Shown: positions 9,223-18,675 of the stretch, piece after piece
Numbering within the stretch: position 1 is the first letter of the stretch
How the letters are laid out: the number at the start of each line of letters is the position of its first letter
Assembly: GCF_009829325.1 (NCBI RefSeq)
Contig: NZ_VUOS01000010.1
Coordinates: forward strand, 124,001 to 188,000
Direction of reading: 5' to 3'
Origin: Nocardia sp. CY41
GTDB taxonomy: Bacteria > Actinomycetota > Actinomycetes > Mycobacteriales > Mycobacteriaceae
Length of the DNA: 64,000 nt
Notes under the pieces: model-generated
The model's database searches: none
Told to the model about the DNA's origin: nothing
What the model saw: only the letters and a program-made list of their open reading frames with translations
Program-made: the position numbers and the translations under genes

Positions 9223-11811
9223 TCACCGCGTCTCCTGCAGCTGCTCCTGCTCGCGCTCTCGTTCCTGGGCGCGCAGCACGCGCAGGCGCGCACGCCGGTA
9301 CCGGTTGACCCGCCGCCTGGTTCCCGGATCGAAGCCCTCGTCGGCCGGGTCGGGCTGCCCGCGGAACCGGCGCCACAATCGGCGACCGGCCAACAGGAGC
9401 AGCAGGAGTGCGGCGCATCCGGTAATTATCGCCAACGCTTTGCCGTAGGCATTCGAACGCACCGAGACCTGGGTCGGATTGCCGAGCGCGACGCCCTCCG
9501 GCGTGGTGAGCGAGATCGGAATGACCAGGTTCCGGCTGTCACTGACCTCCGTCGGAATCTGGAAGGACCGCGACCCGTGCGCCGGGAGCTGCTGCTCGCC
9601 GGGATCGGTGATCTGCGTCTCGGCCGGCGCCTCGATCCGGAAGCTGACCCGGATCGCGACCGGCAGATCGTTGCGCGCGACCAGAAGCAGCGGGCTCTGC
9701 TCGGACGCGAGCGTGTACACACCGCCCGGCGGAAGCACGGTGACCGAGCGATAGAGCTTGTCCATCGTGCGCGTGTTCTGGTCCAGCCGCCGCTGGGCGA
9801 ACGTATCCGGCGGCGCGGCGTCGCCTGCGCGCCGATCCGAAAGGCTGAGCACGCGCAGCAGGTCGTCGCGCAGCGGTGTCAGAAAGTCGTGTGGCGTCGG
9901 TTCGGCCTCGGGCACGTCCACCAGAGCGCGCATCATCTCGGTGATCCGACGGCTTTGTTCGCGCACGGGCGGCATGAACCGGTCCGGCACCGCGTCCTGC
10001 GCCGCCTGCGGCAGATAGTCCAGCTCGTAGGGCTGCGGGTCCGGCGGCAGTGCCACCAGATCATGGAACGGACGCGCGGTGGCCAAGTTGCCGCGCAACA
10101 GCTGGTCGACTTGGCGCAACAGTGCGGTGGCCTCGTCCCGGTTCGCACCCCACTGCTGCGGCGGGGCGAGCAACAGCGACCGCGACCGGTTCGCCCCCGG
10201 ATGTAGTGCGCTCCAGGAGATCGCCCCGAGAGCGTCCTGCAAGCGTGCCGCGCGCGAGTCGTTGGTGACGTCGTAGCGCACCCGGGACGGGGTGAACGGC
10301 GGGGTGGGCGGGTTCGAGCCCACCGCGGCGAGCGCGGTGGCCGACCAGATGTCGAACGTCACCGCGTGCAGGGCGGGGTCGGCGGCGGGTGTGGGCGAAC
10401 TCGCGACGGGCGGCGCCGGATTACCCGTGACCTGTGGTGCGGGTGCCGGTGCGGTCGGCTGACTCGCGGTGATCTCGGGCAGCCGCACCACCTCCGGGAT
10501 CGCCGGCTCCGCGGTGGAGGCGATCTCGTTCGCGCCGGTCGTGGCCTGGCCGCTTTCGCTACTCGATTGGGCCCAATCCACGCTGCCCTGGGGAACCGCC
10601 GCCGTCGAGGCGAGCACAGCGGTGCCGAAACCGTGGCTGCGCAACAGGACGCCCGCGCCGTGGTCGATACTGCCGGAATCCGGCAGGCTGACTCCGCGCA
10701 CCGACCGGGTGGCGAGGATCGAGTCGATGATCTCGGCCGGTTCGTTGATGGCGCGCGCGGACAGCGCCGGATCGTTGACCGCGGCCAGCGCGGTGAGGTC
10801 CACCTGCGCGAACGGCAGCGCGACGGTGCACATCGAGCCGGCCAGCGCGCGCAACCGGTCCAGCCAGGTCTGCGCCTGTTCGGCGCCTGCGCCCGCCCTG
10901 GTCGCGCCGTCGGGATCGGACGGGCTGGCCAGCACCCGATAACCCTTGGTCATCGCGCGAACGGTGAGCAGCAGGTCGGGGTCGACGGCCAGGCACACGG
11001 CCGAGGCCAGATCGGCGTTGCCGCGACCCGCGCCCGGGTTCATCGTCCCCTCCAGCGCGGCCAGCAGTTGATCGAGACGGCCGCCCTTGCCGAGCGAAGC
11101 GGCCAACTCGTCGTCGGTGAGTTCCACCTTGCCGTCCACGCTGCCCGGACGACCACCGACCTGCCTCGGCCGGTCGGCCAGCGGCCACAGCAATGTCGTC
11201 GCCACAGGCGCGTCGGTGGGCGCGGACACCGGCGGAGCCTCGTCGCCAAGGGCGGGTGGCACGCCGAGCACCGGGAGCAGGAACCTGGCATCGTCGAGCC
11301 GGGCCTGCGTGCCGTAAGCCGGTTCGCCGTTCACGTTCAGCAGCAGCGGGTAGACGCCCGGTTCCGTGATGCGCAACGACGTGGCGCCGCTCTCCGAGCG
11401 CAACGGGATGCTCAGTGTGAACTGTTTGCGCTGCCCTGGGTTGAGCCGCTGCGCGACGTCCTCGAACTCGCCGTTCACGTCGTAATTGACCTCGTCGAGG
11501 CGCAACGTGGCGCGCAACCCGGCCGGTGCGGTGATCGCCGCCGCCCGCTGGACGCGGATGCTGACGTCGTCCACCACGCGATCGCCGATATTGGTGACCG
11601 TCCCCGCCACCGTGAGCTGGGAGTCGCTGCTGGTGGTCACTGTGGTCGGCGTCACCGAATCGAGCGACAACTTCAGAAATTTGGGATTCGTCGAAGTGCC
11701 GGATCCTGCGGGTTGTGCTACGGCCGACGCGGAATCGAGCAGTGGCAGCGTCGTCACCGGGCCGAGGATGGTCAGGACCGCCACGAAGATCCGGAACAGT
11801 CCACGCGTCAT
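9223..11811 (-). CDS. Secreted/membrane-anchored DUF6049-like protein (Rv3909 type)
   Basis: The 862-residue protein begins with a signal sequence (about 1-33, ending SASAVAQP) and has a large extracytoplasmic part. One membrane helix lies at about 789-808 ([17 protein letters not shown]), followed by a basic cytoplasmic tail of about 54 residues rich in Arg and Glu. Its position between mutT4 and murJ is that of Rv3909, a conserved Mycobacteriales protein of unknown function. Its ATG overlaps the mutT4 stop by ATGA, so the two are translationally coupled. The N-terminal part resembles beta-sandwich modules and the middle is Pro/Ala-rich. A role in envelope assembly with MurJ is inferred from gene order only. 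Confidence 0.85.
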   Translation of the reverse strand: MTRGLFRIFVAVLTILGPVTTLPLLDSASAVAQPAGSGTSTNPKFLKLSLDSVTPTTVTTSSDSQLTVAGTVTNIGDRVVDDVSIRVQRAAAITAPAGLRATLRLDEVNYDVNGEFEDVAQRLNPGQRKQFTLSIPLRSESGATSLRITEPGVYPLLLNVNGEPAYGTQARLDDARFLLPVLGVPPALGDEAPPVSAPTDAPVATTLLWPLADRPRQVGGRPGSVDGKVELTDDELAASLGKGGRLDQLLAALEGTMNPGAGRGNADLASAVCLAVDPDLLLTVRAMTKGYRVLASPSDPDGATRAGAGAEQAQTWLDRLRALAGSMCTVALPFAQVDLTALAAVNDPALSARAINEPAEIIDSILATRSVRGVSLPDSGSIDHGAGVLLRSHGFGTAVLASTAAVPQGSVDWAQSSSESGQATTGANEIASTAEPAIPEVVRLPEITASQPTAPAPAPQVTGNPAPPVASSPTPAADPALHAVTFDIWSATALAAVGSNPPTPPFTPSRVRYDVTNDSRAARLQDALGAISWSALHPGANRSRSLLLAPPQQWGANRDEATALLRQVDQLLRGNLATARPFHDLVALPPDPQPYELDYLPQAAQDAVPDRFMPPVREQSRRITEMMRALVDVPEAEPTPHDFLTPLRDDLLRVLSLSDRRAGDAAPPDTFAQRRLDQNTRTMDKLYRSVTVLPPGGVYTLASEQSPLLLVARNDLPVAIRVSFRIEAPAETQITDPGEQQLPAHGSRSFQIPTEVSDSRNLVIPISLTTPEGVALGNPTQVSVRSNAYGKALAIITGCAALLLLLLAGRRLWRRFRGQPDPADEGFDPGTRRRVNRYRRARLRVLRAQEREREQEQLQETR

Positions 11812-12344
11812 CGCTTGCCGGTCTCCATCCGGTCGATCAGCTTGTTCGCCATCTCCGCCAGCCGCCGCTCGTCGGCGTAGGCCAGCCGAGAATCCAGTTC
11901 ACTCAACGGAACCCAGGCGACCTGGGTCACTTCCACGTCGGCGTCCGACAGTTCGCCACCGACCGATCGCAGCAGATAATGATGCACCGTTTTGTGTACC
12001 CGCCGACCGTCGGTCACGAACCAGTAATCGATGCTGCCGAGTTCGGCGACCACGACACCGTTGATGCCGGTCTCCTCGGCGACCTCGCGGATCGCGGTCT
12101 GCTCGGCGGTCTCACCTTCTTCGATATGTCCTTTGGGCAGCGACCACAGTAACCGCCCGCGGCGATCGGTGCGCCCGATGAGCGCCGCGCTCCGCGATTC
12201 CGGGGGGCCGTCCAAGCCGTCGACGACCAGCCCACCCGCCGAGGTCTCCCGCACCGTGCGCATTCGTGGCTTAGCGGCATTGGTGGCCGAACCGCGGCGC
12301 CGAGGCTGGCGGCGTCGACTGTTCGCACGATCGGCCGGAGACAC
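11808..12344 (-). CDS. mutT4: Nudix hydrolase, MutT4 type
   Basis: This 178-residue protein carries the full Nudix box [20 protein letters not shown] (72-91, ending GI at 93-94), which binds Mg2+ and cleaves nucleoside diphosphate-linked substrates. The basic N-terminus (RRRQPRRR) is also present in Rv3908. It is transcribed divergently from pcnA, as in M. tuberculosis. The start is GTG 12344. A TAGGAT box at 12356-12351 lies six bases upstream, so the message may be leaderless, although AGTAGGA could also serve as a weak ribosome binding site. The gene heads the operon running through the Rv3909 homologue. The exact nucleotide substrate cannot be read from sequence. Confidence 0.9.
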   Translation of the reverse strand: MSPADRANSRRRQPRRRGSATNAAKPRMRTVRETSAGGLVVDGLDGPPESRSAALIGRTDRRGRLLWSLPKGHIEEGETAEQTAIREVAEETGINGVVVAELGSIDYWFVTDGRRVHKTVHHYLLRSVGGELSDADVEVTQVAWVPLSELDSRLAYADERRLAEMANKLIDRMETGKR

Positions 12345-12369
12345 CTGGCAATCCTACTGTGTTTGTTTT

Positions 12370-12426
12370 CCAGCGCCTGCGGCGCTGGGTGTTCGCGGCC
12401 CCCTTGTGGCGAGCCGGGCCGCGAAC
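12370..12426. repeat. Two adjacent perfect hairpins upstream of mutT4
   Basis: CCAGCGCC-TGC-GGCGCTGG (12370-12388) is immediately followed by GTTCGCGGCCC-N14-GGGCCGCGAAC (12391-12426). Both stems are perfect. There is no T-run on either strand, so a factor-independent terminator is unlikely. Confidence 0.7.
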
Positions 12427-13102
12427 GGCGGATGCTCGGTCTCGCTTCGCTCGAAACCAGTGGCCGGGGTGGGCTGGGTGCGTCGGTCTTCGAGTTCGGG
12501 AACTGGGGCGCGGCCGGTAGTGGGTGATCTCGAGGTTGGCCGGTACTGGTGGTTTGTCGTGGAAGTGCGGCCGCTTGGATTGGACGGCACTCAGCGGTGT
12601 CAACGGCGGATTCTCGGTGCGTGATGCGCGCACCGAGAGTGACGTGCGCGCGGGGTGAGTCGGTTCGGTACGGGAGTTGGCGACATGAGGCACAGCGGCT
12701 GGTCGCCAGGCTGACTGGGTGGTGTTCGTCGCCGACGTGCCGCTGCTCGGAAGTGTGCGGCTCTGTACGCCCCATGAACGGGGAGGCTGGGCACGTTTCC
12801 TGGAGAGCGGTGGTGCGGGTGCGTCGGTGTTCGCGCTCGCGATACCGGGGCATGGGCGCATAGCGGCAGGTGGCACGTCGATCGCTTACACGAGTCCCGC
12901 CCGGCGGCCGGCGTGTTCTAGGGCTGGGAGCGATGTTCCTGGACTCGCTCCGGCCGGAGGTCGCAGGTGTGGCGGCTGCGTAGTCCGCAGGAGTGGGATG
13001 GTGCGCGCTGTCCGGACGCCGCTGGCTGGGCTCATGTCGGTGTCCTTATATATCTGGGCTGCTGTGGGGGCCTGGGCGGCGATATTCGTTGGCGTGGCTC
13101 GG

Positions 13103-13108
13103 TAAGCT
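13103..13108 (+). promoter_or_regulatory. -10 element of pcnA (leaderless)
   Basis: TAAGCT fits the TANNNT actinobacterial -10 box and ends eight bases before the GTG start of pcnA. No Shine-Dalgarno sequence is present, so transcription probably begins at or next to the start codon. Confidence 0.55.
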
Positions 13109-13116
13109 GCTCATTC

Positions 13117-14567
<1,451 letters not shown>

Positions 14568-14583
<16 letters not shown>

Positions 14584-15342
14584 GGCGTATTCAGAATAAG
14601 AGATGGATGTTTGCGGATGCGGGACCTTGGCCGGTTGTCTATCTCAACGGACCTATCCGGCATATGAGATCGACATAGGGCCAAGGCTCCGCTCACGCCG
14701 GGTTACGAAACACGCTGAAGCGGAGCATGCACGCGTTGATGCTCCCATGCGTGCGAGAAGTAGATACGCCCAGCTCCGCGTGACCGGTCTGCATTTCTCC
14801 TAGCACGTACCGATCACAGTGGCATTTCTGACATCGCCTGGCAGTGTTCCGACCGAACCGAGCCCTGCGGTTTGGCCGGCCCCAACGCAGCGGTGCTCAT
14901 CTGGCCACTCCGCTAGATCTATATTTATCTGCTGGCCTTGCCCAGTGCAGTTCTTCCAGTAGGCGTAGGTGCCGCCCTGGGTGGGCTCCGTGTAGTACCC
15001 GCACGAGGCTCCTACGGAATGGAATTGCACATCCAGGTCCTGAGCTGACACGAGTGGTTCCAGGAGTAGAACCGGACTGGAGATGCTGATCGCTGCGGCG
15101 AGTAGTAGACCAATTCTCTTCATTTTGTGTGCCCTCGATATGGGTTCATAACGACATATACGCCGTGTTCGAGTTCGAGACCGAAATCACCGGACGAACT
15201 ACTCAGTGAATGGCCCCTGATATGTAAGGCTGACGATCAGTGACAAATACTGATTCAACACCCCCCTGAATGACTGAAACCTCAGTACCAAAACAATTTC
15301 AGCACAGTACAGATATGAAGTCAACCAGATTTGAGCTCGGTC
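14568..15342. other. AT-richer inserted segment between two pcnA 3'-end copies
   Basis: About 775 bases lie between the repeats. The composition is visibly lower in G+C than the flanks, especially 15121-15340. The only convincing gene is the small secreted protein at 14800-15123. An 8-bp inverted repeat, CCTTGGCC (14625-14632) with GGCCAAGG (14679-14686), lies just after the pcnA stop. No integrase, transposase or terminal inverted repeats were found. Without the insert, the pcnA end and the convergent gene ending at 15397 would almost touch. Acquisition by a duplication-generating event is inferred. Confidence 0.65.
14800..15123 (-). CDS. Small secreted cysteine-containing protein (DUF6355-like)
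   Basis: The 107-residue protein has a clear signal peptide (MKRIGLLLAAAISIS through about residue 27) and a mature part of about 80 residues. Four cysteines (41, 59, 79 and 107) could form two disulfides. The pattern CGYYT, YWKNCTG, RCVGAG and a final Cys recalls the small secreted proteins annotated as DUF6355 in actinomycetes, but I cannot confirm this. GAGGG lies eight bases before ATG 15123. It is the only gene inside the AT-richer insert after pcnA and has more A/T-ending codons than its neighbours, which suggests recent acquisition. The function is unknown. Confidence 0.75.
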   Translation of the reverse strand: MKRIGLLLAAAISISSPVLLLEPLVSAQDLDVQFHSVGASCGYYTEPTQGGTYAYWKNCTGQGQQINIDLAEWPDEHRCVGAGQTAGLGSVGTLPGDVRNATVIGTC

Positions 15343-15381
15343 CAGCCGGGCCGAGGCCGCGCTGCTCGAATGGTGGAAGAC
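15343..15381 (+). repeat. Direct repeat, copy 2: displaced pcnA 3'-end fragment
   Basis: This duplicate of the pcnA 3' end is 31 bases identical to 14537-14567 plus CAGCCGGG, with a 6-base deletion relative to copy 1. It is noncoding here and lies 15 bases before the end of the convergent gene at 15397. It looks like the original junction left behind by an insertion. Confidence 0.9.
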
Positions 15382-15396
15382 GCAGAGCTGATCGGG

Positions 15397-16212
15397 TCAG
15401 AAGACGATCAGGGTGGTGCCGGCCAGGATCGCCGAGCGCATCTGGGCCAGGTCGAACGATCCGGCGATCTCCGGCAGTTCGACGCGGAAACGGATGAGGT
15501 CGCCTTCCCGCACGGCGCGCACGATCCGGGCGTCCTTGGGCAGGTGCTCGAGCGGCACGGCGGGCACGTCGATCATTCGTCGCGGAATGCGGACGCCGAA
15601 CCAGGTCACCCGGCGGAGCGCGATGTCCAGCCGGTTGTCCGCGACGGACGCCTCCACCAGGGCGGTGACCAGCCGGCGGCGGTGCCTGGCCCGGATCAAT
15701 CCGCTCGGGTGCACGTCCAGGTCCCAGTCCAGCGGCTGGGTGTTGAGCCACCCGACCAGCGCCGCCGTGGTGACGGTGCCGATGAGATCGAGCCGGGCGG
15801 TGCGCACCTTCGTCGGCACGCCCGGTATCAGGCGAACACCGTGGGCGATCACCGTCACGGACTCGATCGGGTGATCGTCCCAGCGCAGCCGCGACAGGAC
15901 CGTCTTGGTCTGGAAGTGCGCGCCGCGGCGGCGCACCTTCAGCACCTGCAAGGTGGCGTGCAGGTCGTGACCGAGCAGCGTCGCGCTGACCTCCTGCCCA
16001 CCGAACCGGCTCAGGATGCCTTCGCTGAGCATGGTCATCAGCACGTCCGGCAGCAGCGCCGTGACGGTGCCCGCGCCGAGGTCGGCGACCGGATCCATCC
16101 AGGCCGTGCTGAGCGCGACCCACTGCTCCAGCCAGGATTGATCGAACAGGCGCTTTCCGAGATCGACGGCCCGCAACGGCGACCAGGACTTCGGATCGAA
16201 ATACGTGGCCAT
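15397..16212 (-). CDS. Conserved hypothetical protein (possible lipid-binding, DUF2993-like)
   Basis: The 271-residue protein starts at MATYFDPKSW. No signal peptide or membrane helix is evident. The alternating hydrophobic pattern (ESVTVIAHGVRL, VRTARLDLIGTVT, LDIALRRVTWFGV) suggests a beta-rich fold reminiscent of the DUF2993/LmeA lipid-binding family. That is a weak impression, not an identification. ATG 16212 has no Shine-Dalgarno sequence, but TACGCT lies ten bases upstream, so a very short leader is possible. In-frame codons continue upstream to 16338 but look noncoding. It is convergent with pcnA and divergent from pxpA. Confidence 0.65.
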   Translation of the reverse strand: MATYFDPKSWSPLRAVDLGKRLFDQSWLEQWVALSTAWMDPVADLGAGTVTALLPDVLMTMLSEGILSRFGGQEVSATLLGHDLHATLQVLKVRRRGAHFQTKTVLSRLRWDDHPIESVTVIAHGVRLIPGVPTKVRTARLDLIGTVTTAALVGWLNTQPLDWDLDVHPSGLIRARHRRRLVTALVEASVADNRLDIALRRVTWFGVRIPRRMIDVPAVPLEHLPKDARIVRAVREGDLIRFRVELPEIAGSFDLAQMRSAILAGTTLIVF

Positions 16213-16354
16213 GATTGAATCGAGCGTACTTGGCGCGGGCGCCCGAGCCTGCGCGCTGTGACCCAGGTCGCGCGGACCTGACGTCCTTGCCCAGGTGAAT
16301 GCCCGGGCAGGAGAATCGGAAGGCCGGCTGTCACACACCGCTGGGAGGACTCAT

Positions 16355-17110
16355 ATGGCGCTGGATCTGAACAGTGACCTCGGCGAGGGATTCGGGCCGT
16401 GGACGATGGGCGACGACGCCGCCATGCTCGACATCGTCACCAGCGCGAACATCGCCTGCGGTTTCCACGCGGGCGATCCGGCGATCATGCGCAGGACCTG
16501 CGCGCTCGCGGTGGCGAAGGGGGTGCGGATCGGCGCCCACGTCGGGTATCGCGATCTGGCCGGTTTCGGTAGGCGGGAGATCGCTGTGGCGCCCGGCGAA
16601 CTGCGCGACGAGGTGCTGTATCAGATCGGCGGCTTGGACGCTTTCGCGAAAGCCGCCGGGGATCGGGTGCGCTACGTGAAACCACATGGCGCGCTGTACC
16701 ACTCGGCCGCGCGCGATCGGGGTCTTGCCGACGCGGTGCTGGCCGCGATCGTGGAGTACGACCCGCGGCTGGCCCTGCTCGGCCCGGCCGGCACCGAGCT
16801 GGAGTCGGCGGCGGAGGCCACCGGAGTGCGCTTCGTCGGGGAAGGCTTCGCCGACCGTGCCTACACGCCGGACGGTTCGCTGGCTCCGCGCGGCACGCCC
16901 GGGGCGGTATTGGGACCGCAGGAGGCAGCCGCCCAGGCGATTTCGATCGCCAAGTCCGGGGCCACGCGGACGGCCGACGGCTCCGGTGAGGTCGCCGTGC
17001 GTGCCGCGAGCATCTGTGTGCACGGGGATTCACCCGCGGCGGTGGAGATGGCCCGGCACATCCGCACCGCGCTGGGCGAAGTCGGCGTGCCGGTGGAGCC
17101 GTTCGGCTGA
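16355..17110 (+). CDS. pxpA: 5-oxoprolinase subunit A (LamB/YcsF family)
   Basis: The 251-residue protein begins MALDLNSDLGEGFG, the hallmark of the YcsF/PxpA family, and has ANIACGFHAGDP and the KPHGALYH motif. With PxpB and PxpC it hydrolyses 5-oxo-L-proline to glutamate using ATP, clearing a damage product of glutamine. GGAGG seven bases before ATG 16355 fixes the start; the 20 codons upstream are not part of the family. It opens a three-gene operon, nine bases before pxpB. Confidence 0.93.
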   Translation: MALDLNSDLGEGFGPWTMGDDAAMLDIVTSANIACGFHAGDPAIMRRTCALAVAKGVRIGAHVGYRDLAGFGRREIAVAPGELRDEVLYQIGGLDAFAKAAGDRVRYVKPHGALYHSAARDRGLADAVLAAIVEYDPRLALLGPAGTELESAAEATGVRFVGEGFADRAYTPDGSLAPRGTPGAVLGPQEAAAQAISIAKSGATRTADGSGEVAVRAASICVHGDSPAAVEMARHIRTALGEVGVPVEPFG

Positions 17111-17119
17111 GGCAGGGCC

Positions 17120-17821
17120 ATGCGGACGAAAGATGCGGTGACGCGCGCGCAGCGGCAAGCGGCCGAGGAGGCGATCCGCGCGGCGGGCGATCGGGCGCTG
17201 CTGATCACTCCACAGCGGCGGGACATGGTCGCGGAACTCGTGGCGGCGCTACGGGATCGCCCGGTACCAGGCGTGCAGGACATGCTGCCCGCCGCGGAAA
17301 CGGTACTCCTGACGCTCGAGACTCCCGGCGTCGCGGAAGCTGTCCGCCGGTCGCTGACGACCCTGCTGGTCGAACTGCACGCCGAACGGCGTGTTTCCCG
17401 TGGAACATTGCCGGACAGCGCGTTCCACGCCGATCCCGTGTCGATTCCGGTGCGCTACGACGGCGCCGATCTCGACGAGGTGGCACGGATGCTGGAGGTC
17501 ACGCCCGCAGAGGTGATCGCCGCGCACACCGGCACGGTGTGGCGGTGTGCTTTCGTCGGATTCGCGCCTGGCTTCGGCTATCTGGAATCGCCCGACGGCC
17601 GGTTGTCGGTTCCCCGCAGAGCACAGGCCCGCACGTCGATTCCGGCAGGTGCGGTCGCGCTCGCCGGTGGATACAGCGCCGTGTACCCGCGCAGCACGCC
17701 CGGTGGATGGCAGCTGATCGGCACCACCGACCTCGAGATGTGGGATGCCGAACGCGACCCGCCCGCGCTGATCCGCGCGGGCGCCTCGGTGCGATTCATC
17801 GATGCGGGAGACGGCCGATGA
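17120..17821 (+). CDS. pxpB: 5-oxoprolinase subunit B
   Basis: The 233-residue protein belongs to the allophanate hydrolase subunit 1/KipI family. Key stretches are PVRYDGADLDEVA, FVGFAPGFGYL and SIPAGAVALAGGYSAVYP, followed by GGWQLIGTT. It pairs with PxpC as the ATP-dependent part of 5-oxoprolinase. The N-terminal 15 residues are rich in Lys, Arg and Glu and precede the family core. Its stop overlaps the pxpC start by ATGA. No regulator lies next to the operon. Confidence 0.92.
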   Translation: MRTKDAVTRAQRQAAEEAIRAAGDRALLITPQRRDMVAELVAALRDRPVPGVQDMLPAAETVLLTLETPGVAEAVRRSLTTLLVELHAERRVSRGTLPDSAFHADPVSIPVRYDGADLDEVARMLEVTPAEVIAAHTGTVWRCAFVGFAPGFGYLESPDGRLSVPRRAQARTSIPAGAVALAGGYSAVYPRSTPGGWQLIGTTDLEMWDAERDPPALIRAGASVRFIDAGDGR

Positions 17822-18675
17822 TCGTCGTGGAGAAGGTCGGACCACTCGCCACCATTCAGGATCTCGGACGGCCGGGATGGTTCGATTCCGGTGTGGGCGC
17901 CGCGGGTGCGGCCGATCGCGGGTCCTTGCGGCTGGCCAATCGCCTGGTCGGCAACCCGGAAGGGCATGCCGCCGTCGAAGTGCTGCTCGGAGGCTTCGCG
18001 CTGCACGCGGAGGAGCACGTCATGCTGGCGGTCACCGGCGCGCCGGCACCCGTGACCGTGGACGGCGGGCCGGTGGGGCACGCGAGCGTGCTGGAACTGG
18101 AACCCGGGCAGCAGCTCCGGCTCGGCTACACGTCCGTCGGACTGCGCAGTTACGTCGCGGTGCGCGGCGGCATCGACGTACCGGAGACGCTCGGGTCCCG
18201 CAGCCGCGACACCATGTCGGGCTTGGGGCCGGAGCCTTTGGCGAAGGGCGATCGTCTCCCGGTCGGGCCTTCCCCGCACACGATCCCGGTCGTGGACGTG
18301 GCTCCGATCGCGGAATTGCCCGCCGATGTCGTCACCGTGCGTGCTGTGCCCGGCCCGCGCGACGACTGGTTCACCGACGCCGCCGCCCTGTTCGAGGGCG
18401 AGTGGGAGGTCTCCGCCGACACCGACCGGGTCGGCGCACGATTGGCCCGCCGCACCGGCCCGCCACTGGACCGCAAGGTCACTCGCGAACTGCCGACCGA
18501 AGGCATGGCGCTCGGCTCGATCCAGGTGCCGCCGAGCGGACAGCCGGTCGTGTTCCTCGCCGACCACCCGGTCACGGGCGGCTATCCGGTGATCGCGGTG
18601 GTGGTCGACGCCGACGTCGACGCGATCGCGCAGACCCGGCCCGGTCAGCCGGTGCGGTTCGTGCGCGCGGGCTGA
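17818..18675 (+). CDS. pxpC: 5-oxoprolinase subunit C
   Basis: The 285-residue protein starts at ATG 17818, overlapping pxpB by four bases. It has the typical opening MIVVEKVGPLATIQDLGRPG and matches allophanate hydrolase subunit 2/KipA proteins along its length, including the late motifs EGMALGSIQVPPSGQP and LADHPVTGGYP. It completes the 5-oxoprolinase set. Its 3' end overlaps by 31 bases the convergent DUF4185 gene, so the two 3' ends share sequence on opposite strands. Confidence 0.93.
   Translation: MIVVEKVGPLATIQDLGRPGWFDSGVGAAGAADRGSLRLANRLVGNPEGHAAVEVLLGGFALHAEEHVMLAVTGAPAPVTVDGGPVGHASVLELEPGQQLRLGYTSVGLRSYVAVRGGIDVPETLGSRSRDTMSGLGPEPLAKGDRLPVGPSPHTIPVVDVAPIAELPADVVTVRAVPGPRDDWFTDAAALFEGEWEVSADTDRVGARLARRTGPPLDRKVTRELPTEGMALGSIQVPPSGQPVVFLADHPVTGGYPVIAVVVDADVDAIAQTRPGQPVRFVRAG

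Larger units (their letters stand above)
12345..13116. other. Gene-free divergent intergenic region with perfect inverted repeats
   Basis: No frame here has convincing coding character or a ribosome binding site. The region separates divergent mutT4 and pcnA. It contains an 8-bp stem with a 3-base loop (12370-12377/12381-12388), an 11-bp inverted repeat with a 14-base loop (12391-12401/12416-12426), and a 10-bp stem with a 7-base loop (12612-12621/12629-12638). The plus strand is unusually G/T-rich. At 770 bases it is long for this compact genome. It could hold an unrecognised structured RNA or the remains of a gene. Confidence 0.6.

Noticed and set aside
8997..9293. N-terminal extension of the murJ frame
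   Set aside because: It overlaps the preceding gene's 3' end, has no conserved sequence, and AGGAGG stands directly before the ATGs at 8999 and 8996.
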